64,000 bases of DNA from Macrococcoides psychrotolerans (lineage in GTDB: Bacteria; Bacillota; Bacilli; Staphylococcales; Staphylococcaceae). The position numbers were made by a program, and so were the translations under genes. A model generated the notes under the pieces. It saw only the letters and a program-made list of their open reading frames with translations. It searched no databases and was not told where the DNA came from. The stretch covers positions 496,001 to 560,000 of the forward strand of contig NZ_CP124591.1 in the NCBI RefSeq assembly GCF_038095555.1, read 5' to 3'. Below, one piece after another: positions 16,513 through 24,828 of the stretch; the stretch's first letter is position 1; every line of letters starts with the position of its first letter.

Positions 16513-17565
16513 ATGAAACCACAACTAGAAAGTCTAGGCGTCTACAAGGCGGGATTATCAGAGGAAGCATTAAAGCGCAAGTTTAATGTTGAGGGAGACT
16601 TCAGCAGACTGGCATCGAATGAAAATCCAATGGGCCCGTCCCCGGAAGTATACAAAGCCATTCGCTCACAAGATGCACTCAACTATTATCCTGATCCAGA
16701 AGCGGTACACTTAAAAGCATCACTCGCTCACTTCTATCAGGTAGATAGTGACCAAATTCTCATAGGAGCTGGATTAGATGAAATTATCATGATGATTTCG
16801 CGTGCACGTCTGAATCCCAAAGGCCACATCCTGACGAGTGAAGGTACTTTTATTCAGTATACGACACATGCACTGATTGAAGATAATGAAGTGGTCAGTG
16901 TACCGTTGAAGGAAGGGAAGTTTGATCTGGAAAGTTTTAAAGATAAGATGAATGATGAGACAAGTATCATCTGGATCTGTAACCCGAATAATCCGACAGG
17001 TACTTATGTTACTGAAACAGAATTAACTGGATTTTTAGAGAGTGTACATGAAGATGTAATGGTCGTACTGGATGAAGCATACTTTGAATTTGTTCTGCGT
17101 GAGGATTATCCAGATGGCGTAGCGTTACTTAAACGCTTCCCGAATCTGATTGTGCTCAGAACATTCTCTAAAGCCTATGGGTTAGCAGGACTACGTGTAG
17201 GATATGCCATAACATCTAAAGCATATATTGATGTGTTCAATAAAGTAAAGCTGCCGTTTAACGTGACAGCACTTTCGCTAGTCGGAGCAATTGCTGCATT
17301 AAAAGACCAGCAATATTTAAAGGATTATGTTGCTCATAATGATAAAGAACGTAATAAATTCTTTGAAGCGGATTACAAAGAACACCTTATAGATAGCGTA
17401 ACAAACTTTATATTTGTGAAGACGAATCAGGCTGAAGCGTTATTCGAAGCATTGATTAAGGGTGGAGTAATTGCTAGACCGATGCCTAACGGGGTAAGAA
17501 TATCAATTGGTACGCGTGACGATAATGAAAAAGTTCATAAAGTACTCAATTCATTCTTCAGTTAA
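16513..17565 (+). CDS. hisC: Histidinol-phosphate aminotransferase
   Basis: HisC is a PLP-dependent class-I/II aminotransferase. This 350-residue protein shows the N-terminal LASNENPMGPSP, the cofactor aspartate region CNPNNPTGT, VVLDEAYFEF, and the Schiff-base lysine in RTFSKAYGLAGLRVGY. It is not next to other his genes, so it may also serve tyrosine or phenylalanine transamination, as lone HisC-like enzymes can. GGAGG lies before the ATG. A promoter-like CATAAT precedes it and a terminator lies upstream, so it is a separate unit. Confidence 0.88.
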   Translation: MKPQLESLGVYKAGLSEEALKRKFNVEGDFSRLASNENPMGPSPEVYKAIRSQDALNYYPDPEAVHLKASLAHFYQVDSDQILIGAGLDEIIMMISRARLNPKGHILTSEGTFIQYTTHALIEDNEVVSVPLKEGKFDLESFKDKMNDETSIIWICNPNNPTGTYVTETELTGFLESVHEDVMVVLDEAYFEFVLREDYPDGVALLKRFPNLIVLRTFSKAYGLAGLRVGYAITSKAYIDVFNKVKLPFNVTALSLVGAIAALKDQQYLKDYVAHNDKERNKFFEADYKEHLIDSVTNFIFVKTNQAEALFEALIKGGVIARPMPNGVRISIGTRDDNEKVHKVLNSFFS

Positions 17566-17630
17566 TCAAATTACTACAATTAGCAATCTAGATTGCTTAT
17601 AATAATAGTAATACAGGATAAAGGATGATT

Positions 17631-18164
17631 ATGATGAGACAGTCAATTGCAATTGATATGGATGAAGTACTTGCAGATACATTGAAGAAAGTTATCTTTC
17701 AGTTTAATGAAAGTGCAGGTATGTCCTTAACAAAAGAAGATTTGTACGAAAGGAAACTTCGCACAGAATACCCAGAACACGTGGATAAATTAGACAAGCT
17801 GTTACTAGATCGAGGTTTCTTTAGAGATTTAGAAGTATTTCCTGATGCAGTACGTGTCGTAGAGCGACTCAACCATCATTATGATGTCTATATTGCTACA
17901 GCTGCGATGGATGTGCCGACATCATTCGATGCAAAATATGAATGGCTGAGAGAGCATTTTCCATTTTTAGATCCACAGCATTTTATCTTCTGCGGTAATA
18001 AAAGCATTGTTGGAACAGATTATCTGATAGATGATAATCCGAGACAGCTGCGCGCATTTAAAGGCAAAGGTATTATCTTTGATGCGGTACATAACCGAAG
18101 TATTTCTGAATTTGATAGAGTAAATTCATGGAACGATGTTGAACGTTATTTCCTGGATAAATAG
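17631..18164 (+). CDS. 5'(3')-deoxyribonucleotidase (NT5C family, HAD)
   Basis: This 177-residue HAD phosphatase has the nucleophile motif IDMDEVLAD at the N-terminus (DxDxV), YIATAAMD as the second motif and DYLIDDNPRQL as the acidic fourth motif. These fit the NT5C-type 5'-deoxyribonucleotidases that remove phosphate from dNMPs and limit pool excess. The start is uncertain: ATG at 17625 overlaps the AAAGGA site, so 17631 or 17634 is better. It stands alone between hisC and a convergent lipid kinase gene. Confidence 0.82.
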   Translation: MMRQSIAIDMDEVLADTLKKVIFQFNESAGMSLTKEDLYERKLRTEYPEHVDKLDKLLLDRGFFRDLEVFPDAVRVVERLNHHYDVYIATAAMDVPTSFDAKYEWLREHFPFLDPQHFIFCGNKSIVGTDYLIDDNPRQLRAFKGKGIIFDAVHNRSISEFDRVNSWNDVERYFLDK

Positions 18165-18185
18165 ATACTAAGCTTTATATATGTA

Positions 18186-18230
18186 ACGACAACACCCAAA
18201 CCATATCTATATGGTTTGGGTGTTGTCGTA
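18186..18230. terminator. Long perfect hairpin between convergent genes
   Basis: ACGACAACACCCAAACCATA is mirrored almost exactly across a 3-4 base loop. There is no clean T tract on either side. Position between two convergent genes suggests a bidirectional terminator. Confidence 0.75.
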
Positions 18231-18252
18231 ATAATGATAGTATCTATATCTA

Positions 18253-19161
18253 TTAAAATAATGTATTCACTGGCGCTGTTAAGATCTTAAGTTTATTTGG
18301 AACAATCGTAACGTCAAGCGGTGTCACAAGATCAATTTCTCCGTCTACATCTACTGACAGTTCATCTTTTGTTTTCAGATGAACATGTTCTCCGGAGATG
18401 TGTTCAATATTCTGACTGATTTCATTCCAGTTGACTTCTGATTTCTCACCGATCATGTCTGTAAATGATTTAAGGCCGCTATCTTTAAAGATGAATACAT
18501 TGAGAATGCCGTCACTTGGTGAAAGTTCAGATAGTGGTATGCGATTTCCGCCGATAAACTGACCGTTTGCGATAATAATCATAGAAGATGTACCATATGA
18601 TTTGGTGCCATCAACTTCAATTTCATACTCAAAGAAGGTAGGATTAGAGACATTTTTGATCATAGAGAAGAAGTAGCTGAACTTGCCGATTTTACTCTTT
18701 ACTTGTGGATTGACCCCTTCAGAGTTATCAACCATGAGACCCATTCCTGCAAAGTTAAGTGCATAGCGTTCATTAGTCTTTAGCACATCATAATATTTAA
18801 CTTCTGACTCGAGTAGCTGAGTAGCAGCACGTACAGGGTCCGGGTTTAGATTTAACGTTTTTGTGAAGTCATTAAATGTGCCACCTGGGAGGATTCCGAT
18901 TGGTTTATGGTAGCCGCCATCAATCATCCCGTTAATCAGTTCATGTACAGTACCATCACCACCAAGAATAAGAAATATATCATATGGCTGTGAAGACTGT
19001 GTAAGTAGTTCATAGATCTCACCTTGCTCTAAGCTTCTGTAGATTGTTAAATGGGTAATTATCTGTGATAGATGCTTTGTAACCTCTCCGATGATTTCGT
19101 GTACATCACCTTGTCCTGCTTTATCGTGATAAAATAATATGCCGTTATTAAATTTATGCAC
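18253..19161 (-). CDS. Diacylglycerol/lipid kinase family protein
   Basis: This 302-residue protein belongs to the DAGK catalytic family (DgkB/YegS-like). The nucleotide-binding motif LGGDGTVHELINGM lies near residues 67-80, followed by PIGILPGGTFNDFTKTL, the conserved PGGTxND motif. A later LSVDVDGE fits the C-terminal domain. Members phosphorylate diacylglycerol or related lipids; DgkB recycles diacylglycerol produced when LtaS uses phosphatidylglycerol. This gene may be that enzyme or a paralog, so no symbol is given. It has its own short leader after the terminator of the peptide transporter gene. Confidence 0.83.
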   Translation of the reverse strand: MHKFNNGILFYHDKAGQGDVHEIIGEVTKHLSQIITHLTIYRSLEQGEIYELLTQSSQPYDIFLILGGDGTVHELINGMIDGGYHKPIGILPGGTFNDFTKTLNLNPDPVRAATQLLESEVKYYDVLKTNERYALNFAGMGLMVDNSEGVNPQVKSKIGKFSYFFSMIKNVSNPTFFEYEIEVDGTKSYGTSSMIIIANGQFIGGNRIPLSELSPSDGILNVFIFKDSGLKSFTDMIGEKSEVNWNEISQNIEHISGEHVHLKTKDELSVDVDGEIDLVTPLDVTIVPNKLKILTAPVNTLF

Positions 19162-19220
19162 ATTGACACCTTCTTATTGTTATTTGTTATGTTATATTAT
19201 ATACCTCGTTTGCCCAAATT

Positions 19221-19246
19221 AAAAACACAGCGCATAGGCGCTGTGT
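19221..19246 (-). terminator. Terminator of POT transporter gene 1
   Basis: Read on the minus strand, ACACAGCGCC and GCGCTGTGT pair across a three-base loop and are followed by TTTTT. The stop codon of the transporter abuts the stem. Confidence 0.9.
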
Positions 19247-20758
19247 CTAGTGAATACCATCCATTTTCTTTGAAATCCATTTATTCATTAACAATATGAT
19301 AACAAACAGTATCATGGCAATCGTACCAATAAAAATAAAGTATTTCGTATAACCAAGTGGTTCTATAAGTTTTACAAACTGTGCATTTAATCCTTGAGCT
19401 GTAGCATTCGATAAGAACCATAAGCTTAGCATTTGTGAATTAAATGCGACAGGTGCCAATTTAACAGATACCGAAGAACCTGTCGGGGATAAACATAATT
19501 CTCCGATAACACATAGTAAGAAAGATAAAACTAGCCATAACGGATTGATGAGGTGTGTCTCATTTTGTGTTAATGGAAGAATCATCACTAAGAAACTCAA
19601 TCCTGCAAACAAAATCCCTAAAGTAAATTTAAATGGTGTCGTTGGATTACGCTTACCTAATTTAATCCATAATGTCGAAATGACAGGTGCTAATATTACG
19701 ATAAATAATGGATTTAATGATTGGAAGTATGCAGCTGGCAACGTATAATCAATACCAAATAAAGGTTTCAAGTCCAGCTGAGTTCTTTCAGCTGCAAATA
19801 ATGCCAGGGTATTTGCGCCTTGTTCCTGAATGACCCAGAACATTACACTCGCTAAGAACAATGGAATATATGCAAGTAATCTTGAACGTTCAGTTGATGT
19901 CACATCCTCACTTCGATACATAGTGAACCAGTAGACGATAGGGAGTACAATGCCGAGAATCGTTACGACGAATGAAAATGTATTAAATGTAAGGATTCCC
20001 ATCATTAAAGTAACTACAATGATACTAATAAGTGCAATTGCTGCGATAACAATGTTTCTTGAGTAACGTTTCTTTTCTTCGCCTTGTAATAGGTTTGTAG
20101 GCTCATTTCCGACTAAACCGAGTGATTTACGATTGAAGATGATATATACGACTAATGCAAGCGCCATGCCAAGGGCTGCTGCTAGAAATCCGATATGATA
20201 GTTATATTGTTTTTGGAGTGCACCAACAATTAATGGGGAAAGAAAGGCACCCATATTAACAGACATATAAAAAATTACAAAACCACCATCCATACGACTA
20301 TCATTTTTATGATACAGTCCGCCGACGACATTAGAAATATTGGGTTTCATTAATCCGGATCCCACAATAATTAAAAACATAGATGCTAGAAATGTAGGAA
20401 CTCCAAACGGTAAGCTCATTGCAATATGTCCGAGCATAATTAATGTTGCCCCGTAGAGCAGGGCTTTTCGGGAACCAATCAATCTATCGGCAACCCAGCC
20501 ACCTAAAATTCCTGTCATAAAGATCAATGATCCATACATCGATCCAATACTCGCGGCAGTTGTCTTATCTATACCCAGCCCACCGTTAGCAACCGTATCA
20601 TACATGTAATAAATTAAGATTGCGCGCATCCCATAATAACTGAAGCGTTCCCAGAACTCTACAAAGAATAGAATCCCTAATCCTCTAGGATGTCCGAAAA
20701 ACCCAGTCTGTGGTACACTTTGTACCATTTCTTCACGGGAGTATTTCGTTGTTTCCAT
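19247..20758 (-). CDS. POT-family peptide:proton symporter (copy 1)
   Basis: This 503-residue protein has about 14 hydrophobic helices. It carries the proton-coupled oligopeptide transporter motif EFWERFSYYGMRAIL (ExxERFxYY) near the N-terminus and the PTR2 signature region (FVIFYMSVNMGAFLSPLIVG). These proteins import di- and tripeptides (DtpT type). Its neighbour at 21042-22556 is a paralog of equal length on the same strand, each with its own terminator, so they are separate transcripts from an old tandem duplication. Confidence 0.9.
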   Translation of the reverse strand: METTKYSREEMVQSVPQTGFFGHPRGLGILFFVEFWERFSYYGMRAILIYYMYDTVANGGLGIDKTTAASIGSMYGSLIFMTGILGGWVADRLIGSRKALLYGATLIMLGHIAMSLPFGVPTFLASMFLIIVGSGLMKPNISNVVGGLYHKNDSRMDGGFVIFYMSVNMGAFLSPLIVGALQKQYNYHIGFLAAALGMALALVVYIIFNRKSLGLVGNEPTNLLQGEEKKRYSRNIVIAAIALISIIVVTLMMGILTFNTFSFVVTILGIVLPIVYWFTMYRSEDVTSTERSRLLAYIPLFLASVMFWVIQEQGANTLALFAAERTQLDLKPLFGIDYTLPAAYFQSLNPLFIVILAPVISTLWIKLGKRNPTTPFKFTLGILFAGLSFLVMILPLTQNETHLINPLWLVLSFLLCVIGELCLSPTGSSVSVKLAPVAFNSQMLSLWFLSNATAQGLNAQFVKLIEPLGYTKYFIFIGTIAMILFVIILLMNKWISKKMDGIH

Positions 20759-20986
20759 AATTTCACCTTCCGTAATAAAAATATTCTGAAAATTAATGTT
20801 ATTTCAGAATATAATTTTACCATTAAATTAATATCATTCAATAACTTTTTAAAAAGACGAAATTTTCAAAAAGTTGATATGCTAGTTTCGTTTAAAGAGT
20901 TAAAGTGTTATGTTTTAATTTTAATATAATATATTAATTATAATATGTATTACTAATATAATAATTTCACGATATTAAGCAACTCA

Positions 20987-21027
20987 AAAACACCCTTAAA
21001 GCATCCTATATACTTTAAGGGTGTTAA
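20987..21027 (-). terminator. Terminator of POT transporter gene 2
   Basis: AACACCCTTAAAG pairs with CTTTAAGGGTGTT across an 11-base loop. On the minus strand it ends in TTTTT. Confidence 0.88.
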
Positions 21028-21041
21028 AATTTATAAAGTTA

Positions 21042-22556
21042 TTAGTGAATCCCTTTCATGAAGCGTTTCATAAAAGGACTTACAATAAGTAATACAATCC
21101 CTAATCCGATTGTAACCATTCCGATGTTACCGAAGTATGTTGCGTTATTAACAGTATCATAATATTTAACGAGTACTTGACCGTTAAATAACTGCGCGAC
21201 TGTGTTTGCTAAGAACCATATACTCATCATTTGAGATGCGAATACACTCGGTGCAAGTTTTGTTGTTACTGATAAACCAGTAGGTGATAAGCAAAGCTCA
21301 GCCATTGTTACTAGCAAGTAGCTTAATACTAACCAGGCCGGATTCATTAAAGCGTCGCCGTTATGCGTTAATGGATAAACCATCACGACATAGCTGAAAC
21401 CTGCTAAAAATAGTGCGATACTGAACTTAACTACTGTTGGTGGATTAAATCGTCCAAGTTTTACCCATAACCATGCAAATAGTGGTGCAAGTGTTACTAT
21501 AAATAATGGGTTTAGTGACTGGAACCAAGCTGGTGGAATTACAAAGTTAATGGCACCATTTGTCACTTTAGCTAAATCTAACTGTGTATTCTTATCGGCA
21601 AACGCAGCAAGGATTGTTGAACCTTGCTCCTGAATTGACCAGAATACAACAGATGCTAAGAATAATGGAATATATGCTGCTACACGTGATTTCTCTTCAG
21701 ATGTCGTCTTTTTGGATACGAACATCATAATAAAGTAAACAACTGGCAGACCAATACCCAGTGCTGTTACAAGTGACATAAATGTTTGTAAGTTTAAGTT
21801 TCCAGTAAGTTGGGCGAATAAGAAATAAATTACAAATGCAATAACAATCACTGTTACATATGTGAGTGTTTTCTTTTTATCTTCAGGTGTTACTGGGTTT
21901 GGGATGTCCAATCCAGATAGCCCTAAAGTGGGTTTAGCACGTAATACATAAATAATTAGTCCAAAGAACATTCCGACAGCTGCAACAGCAAATCCGTAAT
22001 GGAATCCGGCATTTTTCTGTAGCCATCCGACAATTAATGGTGAAATAAATGCACCTAAGTTAATAGACATTACAAATAGTGTGAATGCTGAATCTACCTT
22101 CGGATCGTTCTTCTCATAAATTTCTCCGACATTTGAAGAAATATTCGGTTTAAGCAATCCTGTACCTAAAATGATAAATAATAGTGCGACAAGTAACAAG
22201 GTGAAGTTATTCGGTAGAGATAGTAATATATGACCGATCATGATGAGAATCGCGCCATATAATATGGCTTTTCGCGTTCCGATAAATCGGTCAGCAAGCC
22301 ATGCACCTACCACACCGCTCATATAGATCATCGCACCATATATTGATACGATTTGTAATGCAAGTGCATCAGGTAATCCAAAACCGCCATCTTTAACAGA
22401 ATAATATAAGTAATAAACTAATATTGCTTTCATTCCATAGTAACTGAAACGTTCCCAGAACTCAGTTATCATAAGTGTAAACAGACCTTTAGGATGTCCA
22501 AAGAATCCAGTTCTCGGCATACTATTTACAATTTCTTCCCTTGTATGTTGAGACAT
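21042..22556 (-). CDS. POT-family peptide:proton symporter (copy 2)
   Basis: This 504-residue paralog of copy 1 has the same layout: EFWERFSYYGMKAIL, FTLFVMSINLGAFISPLIVG and about 14 hydrophobic helices. The two share most motif blocks but differ in the middle loop and helices 7-10, so substrate range may differ. A GGGGGA ribosome site precedes the ATG. An AT-rich gap of 283 bases separates it from copy 1 and holds the copy 2 terminator and the presumed copy 1 promoter; I see no other feature in that gap. Confidence 0.9.
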   Translation of the reverse strand: MSQHTREEIVNSMPRTGFFGHPKGLFTLMITEFWERFSYYGMKAILVYYLYYSVKDGGFGLPDALALQIVSIYGAMIYMSGVVGAWLADRFIGTRKAILYGAILIMIGHILLSLPNNFTLLLVALLFIILGTGLLKPNISSNVGEIYEKNDPKVDSAFTLFVMSINLGAFISPLIVGWLQKNAGFHYGFAVAAVGMFFGLIIYVLRAKPTLGLSGLDIPNPVTPEDKKKTLTYVTVIVIAFVIYFLFAQLTGNLNLQTFMSLVTALGIGLPVVYFIMMFVSKKTTSEEKSRVAAYIPLFLASVVFWSIQEQGSTILAAFADKNTQLDLAKVTNGAINFVIPPAWFQSLNPLFIVTLAPLFAWLWVKLGRFNPPTVVKFSIALFLAGFSYVVMVYPLTHNGDALMNPAWLVLSYLLVTMAELCLSPTGLSVTTKLAPSVFASQMMSIWFLANTVAQLFNGQVLVKYYDTVNNATYFGNIGMVTIGLGIVLLIVSPFMKRFMKGIH

Positions 22557-22670
22557 TCATTTTCCCCCTTCAAATTTAAATACTATAATAAGATAATATT
22601 GTACACCTAAAAGAATATTTAGACAATTCGAATTTTGAATAATTTTAAAAAGAATGTAAATAATAAAAAT

Positions 22671-22706
22671 AACGAAGCGGAGATTTTGAAATCTCTCAGC
22701 TTCGTT
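22671..22706 (-). terminator. queF terminator
   Basis: AACGAAGC pairs with GCTTCGTT, with an inner GAGATTT/AAATCTC pairing. On the minus strand it runs into ATTTTTATT. Confidence 0.85.
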
Positions 22707-22714
22707 ATACCGTG

Positions 22715-23212
22715 CTATCTATTTGTAATCGTTTCAGGATATAAATCATGATTCATCAGACGATAAGATGCCATTTCTTCATATTTAGTTCCTGGGCGCC
22801 CGTAGTTCGTATATGGATCAATTGAAATACCACCACGCGGTGTGAACTTACCCCATACTTCAATGTAGTGTGGGTCCATAAGTTCAATTAAATCATTCAT
22901 AATAATATTCATACAGTCTTCATGAAAATCTCCATGGTTTCTGAAGCTGAATAAGTATAGTTTTAATGACTTTGATTCAACCATCTTGATATTTGGAATA
23001 TAGCTGATATAAATTGCAGCGAAGTCGGGTTGTCCTGTAATCGGACATAAACTTGTGAACTCCGGACAATTAAACTTAACAAAATAGTCACGACCTTGAT
23101 GTTTGTTATCAAATGACTCTAATATTGTCGGGTCATATTCATATAAATATTTATTGTTCTGATTACCAAGTAACGTAATATCCTGTAATTCTTCTTTTTG
23201 TCTTCCTGACAT
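22715..23212 (-). CDS. queF: NADPH-dependent preQ0 reductase
   Basis: QueF reduces the nitrile of preQ0 to the aminomethyl of preQ1, which is then inserted in tRNA. The 165-residue unimodular form has the catalytic cysteine in FTSLCPITGQPDFA and the NADPH-binding motif ESKSLKLYLFSFRNHG followed by FHE. It lies 13 bases downstream of an EamA transporter and shares its transcript, about 20 kb away from queCDE. I see no preQ1 aptamer upstream of this pair, so its control differs from that of the upstream pathway genes. Confidence 0.95.
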   Translation of the reverse strand: MSGRQKEELQDITLLGNQNNKYLYEYDPTILESFDNKHQGRDYFVKFNCPEFTSLCPITGQPDFAAIYISYIPNIKMVESKSLKLYLFSFRNHGDFHEDCMNIIMNDLIELMDPHYIEVWGKFTPRGGISIDPYTNYGRPGTKYEEMASYRLMNHDLYPETITNR

Positions 23213-23225
23213 AATAGCCTCCTGA

Positions 23226-24080
23226 TTAATGTTGTTTCACTTTTGCTTTTACAAACATATAGTAGCTCGCAAAGAATATTATAATATATCCGAGATAACT
23301 TAGTAAGTCCGGGGTCTCATTAAATAGAATAAATCCTATAATTGCACTGAATAACACAGTCGTATAAAAGAATATTGAAATATCTTTCGCTGGTGCATAG
23401 CTATAAGCGATTGTTAATCCGAATTGTCCGAGCGTAGCAAATAGGCCGGATAGAATCAGATAGATGATCTGCGCATTTGTCATGGGTTGATATGTCAGCA
23501 ATGTGAGTGGAATAAGTACAATTGTTGATACGAACGAAAAGTAAAACACAGTCGTATAGAACTTCTCTTTTGAACCGAGTACACGTAATGTTGTATAGGC
23601 AAGTCCTGCAAACATGGCGCCAAGGACACCTATTATGGCAATATACATATCTGAACTGAAATTCGGCTTAATGATAAATAGAGCACCAATAAATGCAATT
23701 ATCATGCTGATGAATTGATACTTTTTAATATATTCCTTTAAAAACCATGCACAAAATAAAATAGTGAAGAATGGACTGAGTTTATTCAGCATATCTGCAT
23801 CACTTAACACCATGCGGTCAATTGCATAATAGTTAAGAAGCACACCAATCATTCCAAAGACACTTCTTAAAATAAGCGTTAGCTGGTTCTCTCTATGACC
23901 AAAAAGAGGCGCTTTATACTTGTATACGAAATACAGAGGAAGGATTATTCCGATAATATTACGAAACAATGATTTCTGTATGACTGGCAAATCTCCAGAG
24001 AGCTTTACGAAGGCACCCATTAAACTGAAACCAACCGAAGCAGCAACCAACCATAATATTCCTTTTATTTTATTATTCAT
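23226..24080 (-). CDS. EamA/DMT-family transporter
   Basis: This 284-residue protein has ten hydrophobic helices arranged as two EamA repeats (about residues 5-135 and 150-278), typical of drug/metabolite transporters. A glycine/serine-rich first helix (SVGFSLMGAFVKLSG) and a second-repeat FATLGQFGLTIAYSYAPA are visible. Substrate cannot be read from sequence. Its tight linkage to queF (13-base gap) raises the possibility that it moves a deazaguanine or related compound, but this is only inference. AGGAGG precedes the ATG. It is divergent from nrdI. Confidence 0.82.
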   Translation of the reverse strand: MNNKIKGILWLVAASVGFSLMGAFVKLSGDLPVIQKSLFRNIIGIILPLYFVYKYKAPLFGHRENQLTLILRSVFGMIGVLLNYYAIDRMVLSDADMLNKLSPFFTILFCAWFLKEYIKKYQFISMIIAFIGALFIIKPNFSSDMYIAIIGVLGAMFAGLAYTTLRVLGSKEKFYTTVFYFSFVSTIVLIPLTLLTYQPMTNAQIIYLILSGLFATLGQFGLTIAYSYAPAKDISIFFYTTVLFSAIIGFILFNETPDLLSYLGYIIIFFASYYMFVKAKVKQH

Positions 24081-24229
24081 ATGTGTCCTCCTTTTTCAGT
24101 AATATGAATATATTTTCAATAATTTAAATACAAAATTTCTTACGTTTATCAAAGTGAGCAGTAGCAAAGGTTTGCTCGTTTTCTTCAAAAGTCAACCCTA
24201 AAAATATAAATTTTTACAAGGTTTAAACG

Positions 24230-24257
24230 TTGAAAACCCCTTTATAAATGCTATAAT
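24230..24257 (+). promoter_or_regulatory. nrdIEF promoter
   Basis: TTGAAA (24230-24235), 16 bases, TATAAT (24252-24257). NrdR boxes lie directly downstream, over the expected start of transcription. Confidence 0.75.
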
Positions 24258-24259
24258 TA

Positions 24260-24306
24260 TTCGTATATCTTGTGGTTGTTGGAAAATATACCACTATATC
24301 TTGTGT
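24260..24306 (+). promoter_or_regulatory. Tandem NrdR boxes
   Basis: Box 1 (24260-24275) and box 2 (24291-24306) both contain TATATCTTGTG and are exactly 31 bases apart, three helical turns, as is usual for NrdR. Box 2 matches the ACACWATATCTWGTGT-type consensus at 15 of 16 positions; box 1 matches only in its right half. They would repress nrdIEF when dATP or ATP is bound to NrdR. Confidence 0.8.
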
Positions 24307-24438
24307 TCGGTATTGATGCGAACACAATACTTGCGAATTGCTAAAAGTCAAGCACATAATACATAAATTTTTGGGTAGTTTTAAAGATAGTTTTAATATT
24401 ATTGTTCACAACTGCTTTTAAATGAGAGGAGTGATATT

Positions 24439-24828
24439 ATGCTCATCGTCTATTATTCGCTCACTGGAAATGTGAAACGTTTTATACAGAAAACAAAGTA
24501 TGCAAATACATTAACTCTAGATCAAGCGGAAGGTATAAATGAACCGTATATCATTGTAACAGGAACGATAGGGTTTGGCGAGATACCGGATCCAGTTAGA
24601 CAGTTTCTGGACCGTCATAGTGCAAATTTAATAGCTGTAGCAGCCAGCGGTAACAGAAACTGGGGTCAGAACTTTGCACGTGCAGGAGACTTAATAAGTA
24701 GTACATATCATGTGCCATTATTAATGAAGTTTGAACTACACGGTAATGATAAAGATGTGAAAGAATTTAATATAAAGGTGGAAGAAATCAGTGAATATCG
24801 CACAAGAGAAACAGTACAATCATATTGA
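24439..24828 (+). CDS. nrdI: Ribonucleotide reductase flavodoxin NrdI
   Basis: NrdI is the flavodoxin-like protein that supplies oxidant to build the dimanganese-tyrosyl radical in NrdF of class Ib reductases. At 129 residues it is normal length. It has the FMN phosphate loop YYSLTGNVKRF near the N-terminus, VTGTIGFGEIPDPV, and a family-typical GNRNWGQNFARAGD loop. GAGAGGAGTG precedes the ATG. Its 3' end overlaps nrdE by 38 bases, so both are translationally coupled. Confidence 0.94.
   Translation: MLIVYYSLTGNVKRFIQKTKYANTLTLDQAEGINEPYIIVTGTIGFGEIPDPVRQFLDRHSANLIAVAASGNRNWGQNFARAGDLISSTYHVPLLMKFELHGNDKDVKEFNIKVEEISEYRTRETVQSY

Larger units (their letters stand above)
24081..24438. other. Divergent regulatory region between the EamA gene and nrdI
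   Basis: This 358-base gene-free stretch holds the nrd promoter, two NrdR boxes and a leader hairpin (24301-24327: TTGTGTTCG paired with CGAACACAA over a 9-base loop). Towards the EamA gene I see a TTGACT on the minus strand near 24190 but no convincing -10 at the right distance. No riboswitch is apparent. Confidence 0.6.

Noticed and set aside
19247..22556. Tandem peptide transporters as a recent duplication
   Set aside because: The two proteins differ throughout and have separate terminators and leaders; the duplication is old and ordinary.
24081..24250. Possible preQ1 aptamer before the EamA-queF pair
   Set aside because: I looked for the AGAGGTTC..CTAGC and CACCCTCT pattern on the minus strand and did not find it.
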